64,000 nucleotides of DNA from Sordaria brevicollis (taxonomy: Eukaryota; Ascomycota; Sordariomycetes; Sordariales; Sordariaceae): the NCBI GenBank assembly GCA_033439795.1, contig JAUTDP010000007.1, forward strand, positions 1,364,001-1,428,000, in the 5' to 3' direction. The translations under genes were made by a program, and so were the position numbers. The notes beneath the pieces were generated by a model that saw nothing but the letters and a program-made list of their open reading frames with translations, ran no database searches and was not told the origin of the DNA. Positions within the stretch are counted from its first letter, which is position 1. Every line of letters starts with the position of its first letter. Shown here in pieces: positions 61,101 through 64,000 of the stretch.

Positions 61101-64000
61101 TCGTATTTAAATTATAGGTCCTAAGCGTAAAGGGGCTATAGCGGATTCGCTTAGCGGTATTCCTAATAATCGTTCTTATAGTCGACTTAAAGGATTAGGT
61201 AAAAAGATTTATACGACCGAAATTGGTAATCTAAAGTATTTTATACCCTAATTTACTAAAAAAACTAAATTTAACGATAAATTGAATTATTAGAATTACA
61301 ATATTTTGGGTAGTAATAGTAGTAATAATGCCTATTCGATTTCCCCGAAGCTTAAACCTATTAATTTATTAATTAAACCCGGTATTACCTAACGTATATT
61401 TACTTAATTTATTATAAGAATTATACGTAGTATTAATTAATTTAATTTTTCTATTATACCTTTTATTCCAATAAGTATAGGTACGGATACGGGTATAAGT
61501 AATTAGCCTTTAATATTATACCCTACGTTTACCAATCCGTTAATATATATTTTTTTTTTTCGAATCCGTTATTTTTTTATTATTATATTATATTAATATA
61601 TTATTTCTAGGGTCGTATTATAGAGTATTTATTTAATAGTAATTATTATTAAATTCTCCTTGCGAATTAGAAGGTTATATATCGTCCTTTTAATATTGGA
61701 TCTTAATTTACCGATCTTTTATAATAGGGATTTATTTAAGATTTTATTAATATTAATCGATTTAATCGTATTATATTATTATTTAATTAATTTATTCGTT
61801 ATAATACTTTTTATAATATATTTAATCCTATTAATATTCGAAATAAATAAAATAGCAACCTTTTCTACGAATAACCGGATACCGATTAATCTTAATTTTA
61901 ATTATAGTCGTAATAATAATATTAACGTTAAAATTAATAAAATATTATTAAAATGAAGTAAAAATTCGCCAATATTACTATATTTATTACTCTTCCCGTC
62001 GGTTTTAGTACCAATCGCGATTTTATCGATACGGGTATTATTTAAATTCCTTCCGACTCCGATTCCGAATTTAACTCTATTTCGTCGATTCCCCCAAATA
62101 AGAAAACCGTTCGTAAGGAAGAGGTACGTACTATTATTCGAAAAATTGCAAAGGAATAGTAAAAGGTAATTATTAAGAAAAGACTTTATTTTCTTAACTT
62201 TTATCGTTAAAATAATTAATATTCTACAATTAATTAGTAAATCGAAGATAACTAGGCCGATAACGACTAGGGCGATTTTAATATAGGCTAAGCTTATTTT
62301 AATAACGAGGAAGAATTCGACGGTTTTATAAACTATATATAATTTTATAAATAATTTCGCAATCTATTTAAATAAAATAATTCCAATTTTAATTTTAACG
62401 ACGGTTTTAATAATATCGGCGCCCGACTTACCAAAACTAAGGCGGCTCCTAAAAATAAAACAAAAACCCCTAAGCCCGCTAAGTCCACTAAATCCACTAA
62501 AATTACTACCCCTACTATTAATAATACTTCTAGCCTAACTTTTGCTAATACTTTTAATAATTTAATTACGCCCGCCCTATACGAAATTAAGAGTTAAAGG
62601 CGCGAGCGACGTACACGTTTTCGAAATCCTAATATTCTATTAGAAATAATTATATTATATTACTTTTTAGAACCTATTCGTACTAATTTATAGAATTTGG
62701 CCGAGAGTAATATATTTCGTATAAATACATTGAATAAAAAGGATGATTTATTTAAAATAGTCCTTAATACCCTAATTGGCGAAATCCCTATTATTACCCT
62801 TTATTCTATAAGCGAACCCAATAAAATTTAGGATAAGATTAATCGAGAGATTCATTAGTATACCTTTTTATATTATATTAATTAATTTATTAGCTAGGTT
62901 ATTAAAATAGCGGTTTTTAGTATTAAGCCGCATTTGCGGCGATTTAGGGAATTGTATAATTATTTATTAATTATTACTAAAGGTTATAAGTAAGAGTTTT
63001 TTATAAGGAAGTTATTATTATAATTTAAAAGTATAACCGTTAATAACCTTAATTTAATAAACCTTAATATAAATAATAAGAATAATTAAAAGTAATTTCA
63101 ATAATTTATCGAATTTTAAATTAATTATTAATTCTTTACTTAGAATTTTTCGTATATTATACTATATATCGATTATTTCTCGATATTTAATAATAAATCG
63201 GGCGTTACCTTCTTCTATATTAAGATTATTATTATTAATTTCGGTAATTTATATATTAGGATTTTATAATTAAAAATTAAAATAAATAAGGGTATTCCGA
63301 AGTAAGATTAGGTTAAAAATGAGATTTTGCGTATTAAGTATAATAAGATATTCGATAATCTAAGATTCTATTTAGAATTTGAATATATCGATAAGAATTA
63401 GTTTAATATAAAGTTATTAAAAGTCATCGAGAAGAAGCCGAAGAAAGTTATTTAAATTAGTATAATATTTAATTAATATTTAATTATTAGTAAGAAAGCG
63501 CCCCTTATTCGGCTTAATATTTACTTTAATATAGGTAGATAGTAATTTGCCCTATTTAATATAGTCGAAAATATAGCGGTTGGTAATAGCGGTTTTAGTC
63601 GTCGTAATTTTAATCGTCGTAGTTCTAATTATAGTAATTTTGCCAATTTATATAATAATCGTTAGTTTTCTCTTATCGTTGAGAATATTTAGCAATAATC
63701 GTAGCCTTCACTAACCCCCATTAACGTTACAATTATAATTAAAACAACACTTAAAATAATAATATTATTCGAAAGATACAATAGAAAATTATACGTTTAG
63801 AAATAAAATTAACTAAATCCCATTCATTATAATCTCAATCGCGCTCGTCTCAATCGCACTCGTCACAATCATACTCATTACAATCGCGCTCATCGCAATT
63901 ATCCAACCTACGCTATAAATTCTAATAATTTAACTATATATCTAATAGCTAGAAATAACGTCAAATTTCCATCAATTATAATAGGATCAAAGAAGAGGAT
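61100..64000 (+). pseudogene. P2 second gene: Q/N/S-rich protein, homologue of the P1 second gene (runs off the window)
   Basis: Plus-strand frame starting near GPKRKGAIADSLSGIPNNRS (61119), a possible nuclear signal, then a Q-rich stretch (QPDTDQSQFQLQSQQQY with most Gln as TAA/TAG; 61870-61930), an acidic PSDSDSEFNS region (62050-62080), a basic RKEEVRTIIRKIAKE (62115-62155), a Lys/Thr/Pro linker (TKAAPKNKTKTPKPAKSTKS; 62430-62500) and a conserved domain (62800-63450) with REIHQYTFLYYINQF, matching RQIHQYIFAYYSNQF of P1. It is followed by an Arg/Asn/Ser-rich tail (SRRNFNRRSSNYSN; 63590-63640). Stops are mostly TAA/TAG. The last 300 bp are hardly mutated. Function unknown; conservation beside a transposase in two elements suggests a role in transposition. 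The 98-codon frame at 61660-61956 lies in another frame and is a shadow. Confidence 0.65.
63836..63895 (+). repeat. 15-bp tandem repeat, 4 units
   Basis: caatcgcgctcgtct, caatcgcactcgtca, caatcatactcatta and caatcgcgctcatcg follow without gaps. Depending on the frame they encode QSRSS-type or N-R/H-rich pentapeptides. The units are rich in CpA, so this part has largely escaped RIP. Confidence 0.85.

Overview
The window is an AT-rich, gene-poor block of nested transposable elements from a fungus, most likely a filamentous ascomycete (Pezizomycotina). The sequence was mutated by repeat-induced point mutation (RIP): CpA and TpG are rare, TpA is very common, CpG survives, and reading frames are broken mainly by TAA/TAG where related copies or repeat units keep CAA, CAG or TGG. 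I see no intact host gene, tRNA, rRNA or CRISPR array. Almost all coding features are pseudogenes, and their limits are approximate.

Two kinds of element fill the window. (1) A LINE of about 6.97 kb, probably Tad1-like, with ORF1 followed by an endonuclease/reverse transcriptase ORF2. I recognise eight copies, named L1 to L8, plus one short fragment. (2) A large DNA transposon of about 11 kb, P1 (708-11594) and P2 (about 52.85 kb to beyond the window). Each carries a long minus-strand gene related to EnSpm/CACTA (Plavaka/Tnp2-like) transposases, and a divergently transcribed plus-strand gene for a glutamine/asparagine-rich protein that I cannot assign to a known family.

Layout: 1-707 and 11595-13984 are the 3' half of L1, split by P1. 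13985-14352 is a better preserved fragment of a third transposase, joined to a reversed LINE 3' fragment (14353-14497). 14876-52829 is one nest about 38 kb long. Its outer copy L2 (14876-15665, 37551-38409, 45386-45862) was hit by reversed L3 (15666-19403, 33602-35356, 36323-37550). L3 was hit by 5'-truncated L4 (19404-20779, 27763-28182, 29073-33587). L4 was hit by full-length L5 (20780-27749) and by truncated reversed L6 (28183-29059). L3 also holds a 966-bp insertion that escaped RIP and contains a long TAA microsatellite (35357-36322). L2 was further hit by full-length L7 (38410-45385) and by L8 (45863-52829), which probably recombined with the L2 3' end. Target-site duplications of 12-17 bp support this order. 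52846-64000 is the left flank and body of P2.

How the parts relate: within P1 and P2 the transposase and the Q/N-rich protein point away from a shared spacer containing tandem repeats. The left ends carry palindromes, ACGGTT-type motifs or 46-bp tandem repeats that could bind a transposition protein. This resembles the two-protein logic of plant CACTA elements, but the second protein here looks prion-like. That pairing is the most interesting content of the window.
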